A stretch of DNA of 17,884 nt from Bacteroidia bacterium. Its GTDB lineage: Bacteria; Bacteroidota; Bacteroidia; NS11-12g; UBA955. Made by a program: the position numbers and the translations under genes. Location: assembly GCA_023254645.1 (NCBI GenBank), contig JALRLA010000390.1, forward strand, positions 1-17,884, read 5' to 3'. Below are positions 1-7,249 of the stretch, piece by piece (the first letter of the stretch is position 1; each line of letters opens with the position of its first letter). The notes under the pieces were generated by a model. It worked only from the letters and a program-made list of their open reading frames with translations. It made no database searches and had not been told where the DNA came from.

Positions 1-2404
1 ATAAAAACTCACGCTGACGCCTTTCGTAATTCGTACTGGAGAAGTTGATGGTAATGAACAAAACCACCATAAAGATCCCAAAAACCAGCCAGGTCACGGA
101 TATTCTCAAGCGACTGGACAAGAAAAATTCTCGCTCCTCCTCTCCAGATTCCTGCTCCCATAATTCGCTGGTCAGCCAACGGGTGTATCGGGGCTTCCAA
201 AAGCGTGTCCAGGCTTCAATGGCATATTTCCCAATCAATACCAAAAACCCAAACAAGGCGATCAGGGTAAAGCTGGTCAAGTTTTCAATACTCCGATCTT
301 GAGGCTTGCTCAAAACCGTCGCATTACCGTTTTCATCGAGCCAAACCAGATGGCGGTACCCTGGCATTTCCTTCCAAAATCCAGACCGCTCTTTTTGTGA
401 AATTCGGTACTCGCCAGCATGGCCTATTTTCGACGAGTCCAACAAAACCAATGGCTGCTTTGAGCCCGAGAACAAGGCTATAGGGTAGCGAAAACTGCCT
501 TCTTGGTAGCTCAGCCTTCCCTGCACGTATCGAGCTGAACTATATCCATAATCGGCAATTTGCTGCTTTAGAACACTGGGCCTCAGGGCTTCTGTCAATC
601 GCCCACTCGAACTGGACGTTTGAGGTGACAAAAGGAGATATACAGTACCCAAATTTTCTGGACCATCCCGAACCTCAAATCGGCCCAAATACGACCCGTA
701 CAAACTTTTGGTTTCCAGTCGCTTGAACTTCTCTCCAATGGTTTTCGATTCGGGTGAATGAAAAAACGTTCTCAAGGTAGCCTCGTCAAAGACCGAAACC
801 CCCTGCCTGTCGGCGCCATTGGTATCAAAATCATAAATGCTCAGTTGAAATTTTTGCTCGGTACCGGGCAAATAAATCTGGCGAATGCGCTGTTCAAATT
901 CACTTTTAGAACCTGTGTTGTAGCGGAAGTAATTCAACAATCCGGGATCGCTTGGAAAGGATCGTTGAACATTTAAAAGCTCCAGCACTGGAACATCGTG
1001 CTCGGCCAAACTCATTTCGCAGATCAGTTCATACTGCACGCTCTCTTCTTTGAGTTTGTTCTCCAAATTCAAGTGCAAACCAATCACCAAGCAGGGCACT
1101 ACAATGCGCAAGGCGGCAAATCCATTTTCACGCTGACCCGACCAAGCCAACTCCAATACACCCCAACCGAGCACCAAGAGTTCGCCTAAGGCATACAAGC
1201 GCCAAGATGTTCCCGTGAGGAGCACGAATACAGCCGGCAAGATCACAGTGAAAACCGCTGCCAAAATGGCTTCCTTCCGATGGGCTATCAAGGAAACCAA
1301 GAGGCGAAGTATCCACTGCAGCGCCATGAATAGAACAGCCAAAGCAAGGAGAGCCGCCAAGGAAAGAGGCTCCAGCAAATGCAGCTTTTTCAGATCAAGT
1401 GAGAATAGACCCCGTTGAACCAAAGTAGAAGCCATGCTCAAAACATAGGCTGTCGAAAACAAAACCAGCCCTAGCAGAATAAAGGCCAATACACGGCGAA
1501 TGCCCGCGCGACCCCAGCTTCGAACTTGGCCAGTTAAAATTCTCAGGGTATCGATCAGAAGTAGCCCTTCTAAGGCATGAACGAAAAGCAACCCCAAACT
1601 GGCATCGAAACGATTGGCTTTGAAAAACTCAAAGGCGAACAAAGCCGAATGATTCAGGTTGGGAAGAATGGTACCATTTCGAAACGAATATTCAACTGTG
1701 GCAAACAAGAATAAGGCCAACAACCTACCGGCCATGCCTCCTCGCCAACCTTGAAACAAGTTGAAGGTTCCAAATCCCAATAAAGCTAGCCCTAGAATGA
1801 AAATCAAATCCCAATAAATTGGCGCACGGAATTCCACAATTTTCAAATAGAAAAAGGGCACCCCAGCCACAGAAATGGGCAGGCTTCCTTGCTCAGGGTT
1901 GGCCACTATGTCATAGCGTTCCGCATTCCGACCTTTGCTTTGCAAACTGTCGGCCTCCTGAGATGATCGAATCAAGGGCAAGGCGAAGACCTTTGTTTGA
2001 CGCTGGCTCACCTTCTGCCAACACAACACATACAGGTCACCGTGTTTTTGCAGTTCCACAAGATCTGACCCTTGAGCGTTGATACTCACCGAATATTCGT
2101 GTGTCGTCCAGTACCTTGGTCCCGACTGATCAAAAACGAACATGTCCAATCCTAGATCTTCCAGACCTTTCGATTGTATGTCTGATTCGGAGTTGGCCCC
2201 ATCAAAAGAAAGAGGGATATCGATCAAGGAATCGAGCTTGCTTTGAACCTCCTCAATGGAAAGCAGCATTTGCTCAGCCTTAGCCTGCAAGGCTTCTTCA
2301 GCGCCCAAGTTGTGCTGTCTGAGCAACACAAAGTTGGAAACAGCCATGAGCACGAGCCCAAAGAGCACGTTCAACCACGCCGATGAAGAATACCTCAACC
2401 GCAT
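1..2404 (-). CDS. Large membrane sensor protein, probable sensor histidine kinase (N-terminal 801 residues, runs off left edge)
   Basis: The reading frame is open from an ATG at 2404 down to base 1, giving 801 residues without a stop; the C-terminus lies outside the window. Visible layout: TM helix at about residues 8-28, a probably periplasmic domain (about 29-190), a block of hydrophobic helices (about 197-445), a second soluble domain (about 446-708) containing a YGYSSARYVQGRLSY stretch, a TM at 709-728, a charged loop, and a last TM at 766-788 after FLSSRLRISV. This arrangement resembles large Bacteroidota membrane histidine kinases, in which HAMP, HisKA and HATPase domains follow such a final helix; none of those domains is visible here, so the kinase call is inference. 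The start overlaps the hldD stop by 10 nt (ATGCGGTTGA), which suggests co-transcription and translational coupling with hldD. An unrelated multi-pass sensor or transport protein remains possible. Confidence 0.68.
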   Translation of the reverse strand, partial: MRLRYSSSAWLNVLFGLVLMAVSNFVLLRQHNLGAEEALQAKAEQMLLSIEEVQSKLDSLIDIPLSFDGANSESDIQSKGLEDLGLDMFVFDQSGPRYWTTHEYSVSINAQGSDLVELQKHGDLYVLCWQKVSQRQTKVFALPLIRSSQEADSLQSKGRNAERYDIVANPEQGSLPISVAGVPFFYLKIVEFRAPIYWDLIFILGLALLGFGTFNLFQGWRGGMAGRLLALFLFATVEYSFRNGTILPNLNHSALFAFEFFKANRFDASLGLLFVHALEGLLLIDTLRILTGQVRSWGRAGIRRVLAFILLGLVLFSTAYVLSMASTLVQRGLFSLDLKKLHLLEPLSLAALLALAVLFMALQWILRLLVSLIAHRKEAILAAVFTVILPAVFVLLTGTSWRLYALGELLVLGWGVLELAWSGQRENGFAALRIVVPCLVIGLHLNLENKLKEESVQYELICEMSLAEHDVPVLELLNVQRSFPSDPGLLNYFRYNTGSKSEFEQRIRQIYLPGTEQKFQLSIYDFDTNGADRQGVSVFDEATLRTFFHSPESKTIGEKFKRLETKSLYGSYLGRFEVRDGPENLGTVYLLLSPQTSSSSGRLTEALRPSVLKQQIADYGYSSARYVQGRLSYQEGSFRYPIALFSGSKQPLVLLDSSKIGHAGEYRISQKERSGFWKEMPGYRHLVWLDENGNATVLSKPQDRSIENLTSFTLIALFGFLVLIGKYAIEAWTRFWKPRYTRWLTSELWEQESGEEEREFFLSSRLRISVTWLVFGIFMVVLFITINFSSTNYERRQREFL

Positions 2405-3378
2405 TCCAATGTTTTGTTCGCCATCAAATATTGTTGCACATAGCGTGCCACATCATCTTCAAGCGTCGAAAACGCCTGGATATAACCCGCCTTTACCAAC
2501 CTCTGGGTATCGGCTTGAGTAAAGTATTGGTAATTGCCTCGAATGTCTTCGGGCATGTCTACAAATCGAATATCGGCATCACGCCCCATGGCCTGAAACA
2601 CGGCTATTGAGAGATCATAAAAGCTACGAGCCTGGCCGGTACCCAAATTGTAGATGCCTGAATTGCGGCGATTTTCCATGGCCTGCACCAAGACCTTGAG
2701 CACGTCAAAAATGCTGACAAAGTCTCGCTCTTGCTGACCATCGGCGCATCCTTCTTTGTAGCTTTTGAACAGGCTGATGTAACCCTGACTAAGCACCTGA
2801 TTGAATCCGTGAAACACAACGCTCGCCATGCGGCCTTTGTGGTATTCTCCAGGACCAAAAACGTTGAAAAACTTGAATCCGGCCCAATAAGGCGGGCACT
2901 GTTCAGCCTTGACCTGATCCTGTACCCAGAGATCAAACTTCTGCTTGCTCCTGCCATAGGGATTCATAGGCTGCAAAGCAGGCAGCCGTTCAGGCTCATC
3001 TCCAAACCCTTGACTTCCATCTCCGTAGGTCGCTGCCGAAGATGCATAGACCAAAGGAATGGAATGCTCCACACACAAATTCCAAACCGATTGGCTGAAG
3101 CCCCAATTCAGAGACTCCAACACGGCTTCATCAAATTCGTTTGTTTTTGTGCGGGCACCCAGATGAAATACAAATTGAACATCTCGACCATTCTTGGCCA
3201 GCCAGAAGACGAACTCAGAACGTTCAACTTGCTGTTTCAAGGGCAAATGCTCCCAATTGCGGCGTTTTTCAACCGAAGAAAAATCGTCAACCGCGACCAG
3301 TTCACCGTAACCCAAACGGGACAATTCGGCCAGCAAGGCCGAACCAATAAAACCAGCAGCACCTGTAACGACAATCAT
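2395..3378 (-). CDS. hldD: ADP-L-glycero-D-manno-heptose 6-epimerase (HldD/RfaD)
   Basis: Predicted 327-residue cytoplasmic NAD(P)-dependent epimerase of the extended SDR family. It converts ADP-D-glycero-manno-heptose to the L-glycero form used in the LPS inner core. The Rossmann glycine motif TGAAGFIG is at residues 5-12, the SSAATYG segment precedes the active site, and the catalytic pair is Tyr141/Lys145 in YGRSK. FNVFGPGEYHKGRMASVV is the segment typical of HldD rather than of UDP-galactose epimerases. Length matches the family (about 310-330). The frame stays open upstream to 3645, but the protein should begin at MIVVTGAAGF (3378), because the beta strand leading into the NAD motif is expected at the very N-terminus. 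A TAnnTTTG box lies 6 nt upstream. The other heptose pathway genes are not in the window. The next gene overlaps its 3' end by 10 nt. Confidence 0.92.
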   Translation of the reverse strand: MIVVTGAAGFIGSALLAELSRLGYGELVAVDDFSSVEKRRNWEHLPLKQQVERSEFVFWLAKNGRDVQFVFHLGARTKTNEFDEAVLESLNWGFSQSVWNLCVEHSIPLVYASSAATYGDGSQGFGDEPERLPALQPMNPYGRSKQKFDLWVQDQVKAEQCPPYWAGFKFFNVFGPGEYHKGRMASVVFHGFNQVLSQGYISLFKSYKEGCADGQQERDFVSIFDVLKVLVQAMENRRNSGIYNLGTGQARSFYDLSIAVFQAMGRDADIRFVDMPEDIRGNYQYFTQADTQRLVKAGYIQAFSTLEDDVARYVQQYLMANKTLECG

Positions 3379-3384
3379 GCCTAG

Positions 3385-3392
3385 CAAACTTA
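3385..3392 (-). promoter_or_regulatory. Candidate Bacteroidota -7 promoter box (TAAGTTTG) for hldD
   Basis: On the minus strand TAAGTTTG matches the Bacteroidota primary sigma factor -7 consensus TAnnTTTG exactly and ends 6 nt before the hldD ATG. No TTG is seen at the usual -33 spacing. If used, transcription would begin at or next to the start codon, giving a leaderless or nearly leaderless mRNA. Confidence 0.4.
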
Positions 3393-3407
3393 CTCCATTT
3401 TGGGGGT

Positions 3408-3415
3408 TATTATTG
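3408..3415 (+). promoter_or_regulatory. Weak -7-like box (TATTATTG) before the 3423 gene
   Basis: TATTATTG differs from TAnnTTTG at one position and ends 7 nt before the ATG at 3423. No convincing -33 TTG is visible at normal spacing. The 44-nt gap between the divergent hldD and 3423 genes must hold both promoters, so something near here is expected. Confidence 0.22.
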
Positions 3416-3422
3416 CAGAAGC

Positions 3423-3758
3423 ATGAACTTAGACGCCCTTCAAAATGCCCCTCAAAGCTTGATGGATGCCGTCCAATTTCAAATTGAAAAAGACCTGTCC
3501 CTGATTGGATTTGAGTTTCAAAAAGCCCAATATCCGCATTTGGCCGCCATGTTACCCGAGCTCGTTTTGGTGATTGAAAAAGCCCAACAAGAGCGTCCTG
3601 GCCTGCTGTTGAAAGCGGTTGTTCGAGTTGACTTGAGTCAATCACAATGGCAGAAAGCCCGAAACATGAAGGGAGAGCTCGCAGAAAATCAAGCCAAAGC
3701 CATTTTGCTTCGCTGCTTTCAAAAGGTGTACAGTCGCAAATCTCGAGGGGCGCAGTAG
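3423..3758 (+). CDS. Small hypothetical protein, 111 residues
   Basis: I do not recognise this family. The protein is soluble and mostly helical by eye, with no signal peptide or membrane segment, and has a basic C-terminal end (LLRCFQKVYSRKSRGAQ). It looks coding: amino-acid composition is balanced, codon use resembles its neighbours, it starts right after the short divergent gap with hldD, and no better frame occupies the region. A central stretch (AVVRVDLSQSQWQKA) followed by an acidic-to-basic helix could be a small folded domain. It is followed by a 133-nt gap before the DUF5606 gene, so it may be a single-gene transcript. No function is proposed. Confidence 0.7.
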   Translation: MNLDALQNAPQSLMDAVQFQIEKDLSLIGFEFQKAQYPHLAAMLPELVLVIEKAQQERPGLLLKAVVRVDLSQSQWQKARNMKGELAENQAKAILLRCFQKVYSRKSRGAQ

Positions 3759-3771
3759 ACTAAGATTTCTT

Positions 3772-3853
3772 GCAAAACCGTCCACCCATTTCCAAGGCAA
3801 ACTCGGAGCTTAAACCCAAGGCGATAGCCCCCCTTTTCCACCTTCGGTTTTGC
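3772..3853. repeat. 9-bp inverted repeat framing the 3759-3891 intergenic gap
   Basis: GCAAAACCG (3772-3780) and its exact reverse complement CGGTTTTGC (3845-3853) are separated by 64 nt. The arms nearly frame the intergenic region. A 9-bp match in a gap this size is expected by chance a few percent of the time, so this is only a candidate long-loop stem or operator pair. Confidence 0.25.
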
Positions 3854-3876
3854 CCTTGTACAGTTCAGTACTTTAG
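3848..3876 (+). promoter_or_regulatory. Possible promoter for the DUF5606-pepF block
   Basis: TTTTG (3848-3852) is followed after 16 nt by TACTTTAG (3869-3876), one mismatch from TAnnTTTG. The spacing is shorter than the usual 19-21 nt, so the match is weak. The box ends 15 nt before the ATG at 3892. The 133-nt gap in front of this gene is the longest non-coding stretch in the window and the natural place for the promoter of the downstream genes. Confidence 0.25.
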
Positions 3877-3891
3877 GCGAATTTTGCCGAC

Positions 3892-4443
3892 ATGGAAATG
3901 AAAGACGTAGTTGCCGTAACCGGCATCCCTGGCTTGCACAAAATCATTGGTCAAAACAAAACCGGCTTGGTGTTGGAATCACTGGCAGACGGAAAGAAGT
4001 TCGCCTCCACCATTCGCCAACGAGTGAGCATTTTGGCTGATATCGCCATCTACACAGAAGAAGGCGAAGCCAAGTTGGCACAAGTCTTTCAAAACATTGA
4101 AGCCTTAGAGGCAGAGGGTAAAACAGCCCCTGATCACAAAGCCGACAACGATGCATTTCGCGCTTATATGGCCTTGGCTCTCCCCGACTACGATCGCGAG
4201 CGAGTTTACCCCAGCGACATGAAGAAATTATTCGTGTGGTATCACCTGTTGAAAGGCAAAATGGATTTTGCGGCTAGCAGCGAAAGTGCAGAAGGAACAG
4301 AAGAAGATGCTGCCTCTGCTCTGGCTAAGAAAACCAAGCAGAACGTTGTTAAAAAAAGCAACACGGCGAAAAAATCTAGCGCCAAAACATCGAGCAAAGC
4401 CGCGGGCAAGAGCCAAACCAACGTTCCCCGCAAAATGAGCTAA
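3892..4443 (+). CDS. DUF5606 domain protein with lysine-rich tail
   Basis: A 183-residue protein with two parts. Residues 1 to about 125 match the Bacteroidota DUF5606 family: the N-terminal pattern VVAVTGIPGLHKIIGQ, then a basic segment GKKFASTIRQRVSILADIAIYTEEGE, and an acidic helical region ending near LFVWYHLL. The family has no known reaction. Residues from about 145 on are low-complexity Lys/Ser/Ala (AKKTKQNVVKKSNTAKKSSAK), like a histone H1 tail, which suggests binding to nucleic acid or another acidic partner; that is inference. ATG at 3892 is used, but the Met at 3898 (MKDVVAV) is equally plausible and fits the family N-terminus. The pepF gene begins 8 nt after its stop, so the two are probably co-transcribed. 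Confidence 0.85.
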   Translation: MEMKDVVAVTGIPGLHKIIGQNKTGLVLESLADGKKFASTIRQRVSILADIAIYTEEGEAKLAQVFQNIEALEAEGKTAPDHKADNDAFRAYMALALPDYDRERVYPSDMKKLFVWYHLLKGKMDFAASSESAEGTEEDAASALAKKTKQNVVKKSNTAKKSSAKTSSKAAGKSQTNVPRKMS

Positions 4444-4451
4444 TCGTTCGC

Positions 4452-6149
4452 ATGAACACTTGGCTTCCCAACCCTTGGAACATCGAAAGCAAAGACGATG
4501 TTCTTCCTTTTTTTCAAGATTTATTGGACCGCGAAATCAATAGCGCGGCTGAATACCAATCCTTGCTGGCCGACGCTTCCGATTTGGAAAGTGCGCTGTC
4601 TGAAGACATGGCTTGGCGCTACATACGCATGACCTGCGACACGCAGAATGCCGAAATCGAAAAGCGCTACTTGGATTTTGTTCAGAATATTCAGCCTCAT
4701 TTGGCGGCTTACGAAGACCGTTTGAATCGCAAAATCGCTGAATCTTCTTGGGCGGAGTCCTTGACCGACTCGGCGCATCAAATCTATTTGCGCGGCATCA
4801 AAGGGGCCATTGAAATCTACCGAGAAGAGAACGTCGAGATACAAAGCCAATTGGCGACTCTGGCCCAAGAATACAGCAGCATTCAAGGGGCTATGAGTGT
4901 AGAGTTGGACGGCGAAACCCTCACCCTGCAGCAAGCCGGAAACTGGCTCATGCGCACCGACCGCGAGCAGCGCCAAAAAGCCTGGGAAGCCATGAGCAAG
5001 CGCCGCTTGGAAGACAGCGACAAACTCAACGCCATCTTTGACAAGATGGTCGCTCTACGCCATGAAATGGCCCAAAACGCCGGCTTCGCCAACTACCGCG
5101 ACTACATGTTCAAAGCCCTTGGGCGTTACGATTACAGCCCAAGCGATTGTTTTGATTTCCATCAATCGGTCGAAGAGCATGTCGTTCCCCTGCACCGGGC
5201 CTTGATGCAAAAGCGCCAATCGCTCATGGGCCTTGACTCCCTCAAACCCTGGGATACGGCCGTTGATCCTGAGGGCAAGCAACCCTTGAAACCCTTTAGC
5301 GGCGGCGATGAATTGCTGACTAAAAGTTTGGAGATTTTGGGTCGTCTGAGTCCGTATTTCCGAGCCTGTTTGGAAACCATGGAGCGCGAGAATTTGTTGG
5401 ATTTGGATAGCCGCATTGGCAAAGCTCCCGGCGGATACAACTACCCCTTGGCTCGCACCAATATGCCCTTCATTTTTATGAATGCCAGCGGCAATTTGCG
5501 AGATGTAGAAACCTTGCTGCACGAAGCAGGCCATGCCATTCACAGCTTCAAAATGGCTCCTTTGGCGTTGAATGGATTCAAAAACACGCCTTCAGAAGTA
5601 GCCGAGTTGGCTTCCATGAGCATGGAACTCATCTCGATGGGTGAATGGAATGCTTTTTTCTCCAGCGCAGATGAACTCAATCGAGCTCAGTTGGAACAAA
5701 TCGAAGGGGTCATCGGCACCTTGCCTTGGATCGCCACGGTTGACTGTTTTCAGCACTGGATTTACGAAAATCCTGGGCACAGCGTGGCCGAGCGAAGCGA
5801 GGCCTGGCTCCGTATCCAAAAACGGTTTGGAACGGGACTTGTTGATTACACCGGCTATGACGAAGCCCTTACCCATGCTTGGCACAAGCAATTGCACATA
5901 TTTGAAGTTCCCTTCTATTACATCGAGTATGGCTTTGCACAACTAGGTGCCATCGGGGTTTGGAAGAACCACTGTGAAGATGCAGCCAAGGCCATTCAGG
6001 AGTACCAATCTTTCCTAGAATTGGGCTATACCCGTTCGATTTCCGAAATTTACCACAGCGCGGGTGTTTCATTTGATTTTAGCTCTCAGAACATTCGACG
6101 CTTGATGGAATTCACACAAGCCCAATGGGATTTGAGGCAAAGCAAATAA
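4452..6149 (+). CDS. pepF: M3 family oligoendopeptidase (PepF-type)
   Basis: A 565-residue cytoplasmic zinc metallopeptidase that cleaves short peptides, likely in turnover of peptides released by other proteases. The catalytic HExxH is His357-Glu358-Ala-Gly-His361, preceded by RDVETLL. The third zinc ligand is best placed at Glu385, in AELASMSMEL, which lines up with the E-xx-S-xx-ME pattern of thimet oligopeptidase. The N-terminal half is helical (residues 1 to about 190), as in the M3 fold, and ends before a long conserved stretch (NAGFANYRDYMFKALGRYDY). Near the C-terminus, FYYIEYGFAQLGAIGVW is another family-typical segment. Length fits PepF (about 560-600). There is no signal peptide. 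The gene begins 8 nt after the DUF5606 stop, and the next gene starts 25 nt before its own stop, so it sits inside an operon. Confidence 0.94.
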   Translation: MNTWLPNPWNIESKDDVLPFFQDLLDREINSAAEYQSLLADASDLESALSEDMAWRYIRMTCDTQNAEIEKRYLDFVQNIQPHLAAYEDRLNRKIAESSWAESLTDSAHQIYLRGIKGAIEIYREENVEIQSQLATLAQEYSSIQGAMSVELDGETLTLQQAGNWLMRTDREQRQKAWEAMSKRRLEDSDKLNAIFDKMVALRHEMAQNAGFANYRDYMFKALGRYDYSPSDCFDFHQSVEEHVVPLHRALMQKRQSLMGLDSLKPWDTAVDPEGKQPLKPFSGGDELLTKSLEILGRLSPYFRACLETMERENLLDLDSRIGKAPGGYNYPLARTNMPFIFMNASGNLRDVETLLHEAGHAIHSFKMAPLALNGFKNTPSEVAELASMSMELISMGEWNAFFSSADELNRAQLEQIEGVIGTLPWIATVDCFQHWIYENPGHSVAERSEAWLRIQKRFGTGLVDYTGYDEALTHAWHKQLHIFEVPFYYIEYGFAQLGAIGVWKNHCEDAAKAIQEYQSFLELGYTRSISEIYHSAGVSFDFSSQNIRRLMEFTQAQWDLRQSK

Positions 6150-7249
6150 CACGATATTCTCTGGCCATACTATCCTTTGTTCTTGGGCTAGTCGGCACAC
6201 ATTTCTTGGCCATTCACAGCCACTGCTGGGAGGGCTTGAACCCTTACTGCTTGATTCGCTGGGATTCAGGCCTGTATTTGGACATCGCCAAAAATGGCCA
6301 CACGCTGGTTCCCTGCCCTGACCTACCCAATAAATGGTGCGGAAATGCCGGCTGGGCACCCCTTTACCCCTATTTAGTTCGATGGTTTTCTTATCTGATT
6401 CCCGGCCATTCTTTGGAATGGAGTTCAGTCATCGTCGCTTGGTCGGGTCTGTTGGCGAGCTTCTTATTGGTGGCCCACATGCTCAAAGGCAAGAGCGTCC
6501 AATCCCTATTGTGGCATCTTGCCATTCTGCTCTTAGCACCTGGATCCATCTACTTCTATGCCGCATTCCCCCTTTCATGGACCCTCTTTTTCACCCTCGG
6601 TCTTTACCACGGGCTATCAAAATTTAGCAGGACTTGGGTATGGATCTCGGCGATGGCCCTGATGTGGATCTATAGCATCGGATTCGTCTTTCTCGGCCTT
6701 CTGTTCATATTGTGGGCCTATTCCCACAGCATTGACGACCCAAGCCCCTTAAAAAGATTGAGCGGGCAAGCCTTCATTGCCGCAGCGATTTCATTTCTTG
6801 CACTGCTGGGTTACGAATTCGGGAGTACCGGTCATTGGAATGCCACATTTATGGTGCAGGCCAAATACGGCCACACCCTGAATCAGCCACTTAAATTCAT
6901 GGGCATTCACGCCGAGCGCCTACTAAATAGTTGGGGTGGAATTCAGCGATTCATCGAATTGCAGCATTTCGGAATTTGGGCCTTCCTCCTATTGATAGCC
7001 ACACAAAAGCCTATATTTCAATCGCATAACTTGATAAAATTCTCAGCTTTGGCTTTGCTATTGCTCTGGGCCTTGCCCTATGGCGCTAGCCCCGATGTAG
7101 CCCTATACCGAAATGCTGCTTTGGGAGCTCCCTTTTGGATGCTGCTGCTGAATCAGCATTCATGGCGAGTTCGCTGGGCCTGGCTCTTGTACTTTGGAAT
7201 TTGTTGGGGGCCCATGGCCGTGTTATTTTTCCAAAGTATTTTGATATGA
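6125..7249 (+). CDS. PIG-V-like multi-pass membrane glycosyltransferase
   Basis: A 374-residue, strongly hydrophobic protein with about eight to ten membrane helices. After the first helix (about 12-30) comes a loop with RWDSGLYLDIAKNGH (Arg45-Trp46-Asp47, Asp53) and then WAPLYPYLVRW (77-87). The pattern RWD...IA..G...PLYP is typical of the PIG-V/GT-C mannosyltransferase family, where acidic residues of the first extracytoplasmic loop take part in catalysis with a polyprenyl-phosphate sugar donor. The loop carries three cysteines (Cys64, Cys72 and Cys42), which could form a disulfide. Donor and acceptor cannot be read from sequence; cell-surface glycan or protein glycosylation is an inference. 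It overlaps pepF by 25 nt and shares an ATGA with the next gene, so translation of the three is probably coupled. Confidence 0.72.
   Translation: MGFEAKQITRYSLAILSFVLGLVGTHFLAIHSHCWEGLNPYCLIRWDSGLYLDIAKNGHTLVPCPDLPNKWCGNAGWAPLYPYLVRWFSYLIPGHSLEWSSVIVAWSGLLASFLLVAHMLKGKSVQSLLWHLAILLLAPGSIYFYAAFPLSWTLFFTLGLYHGLSKFSRTWVWISAMALMWIYSIGFVFLGLLFILWAYSHSIDDPSPLKRLSGQAFIAAAISFLALLGYEFGSTGHWNATFMVQAKYGHTLNQPLKFMGIHAERLLNSWGGIQRFIELQHFGIWAFLLLIATQKPIFQSHNLIKFSALALLLLWALPYGASPDVALYRNAALGAPFWMLLLNQHSWRVRWAWLLYFGICWGPMAVLFFQSILI

Noticed and set aside
9..200. A 63-residue minus-strand frame and several plus-strand frames in 1-2400
   Set aside because: They are out of frame with, or antisense to, one uninterrupted 801-codon frame that has clear membrane-protein character.
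2731..3384. A 217-residue plus-strand frame opposite hldD
   Set aside because: It is antisense to a clear hldD with intact catalytic motifs; its protein has no recognisable family features and looks like a shadow frame.
3379..3645. An 89-residue N-terminal extension of hldD
   Set aside because: It overlaps the divergent 3423 gene, has no relation to the SDR fold, and the NAD-binding strand should be at the N-terminus, which matches the ATG at 3378.
3727..3864. Two copies of TGTACAGT (3727-3734 and 3857-3864)
   Set aside because: Only 8 nt long, one copy is inside the end of the coding region, and the core is a self-complementary hexamer; consistent with chance.
7135..7245. A longer N-terminus for the exported protein
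   Set aside because: It would place 37 residues before a textbook signal peptide and overlap the transferase gene by more than 100 nt; the ATG at 7246 in the ATGA overlap is far better.
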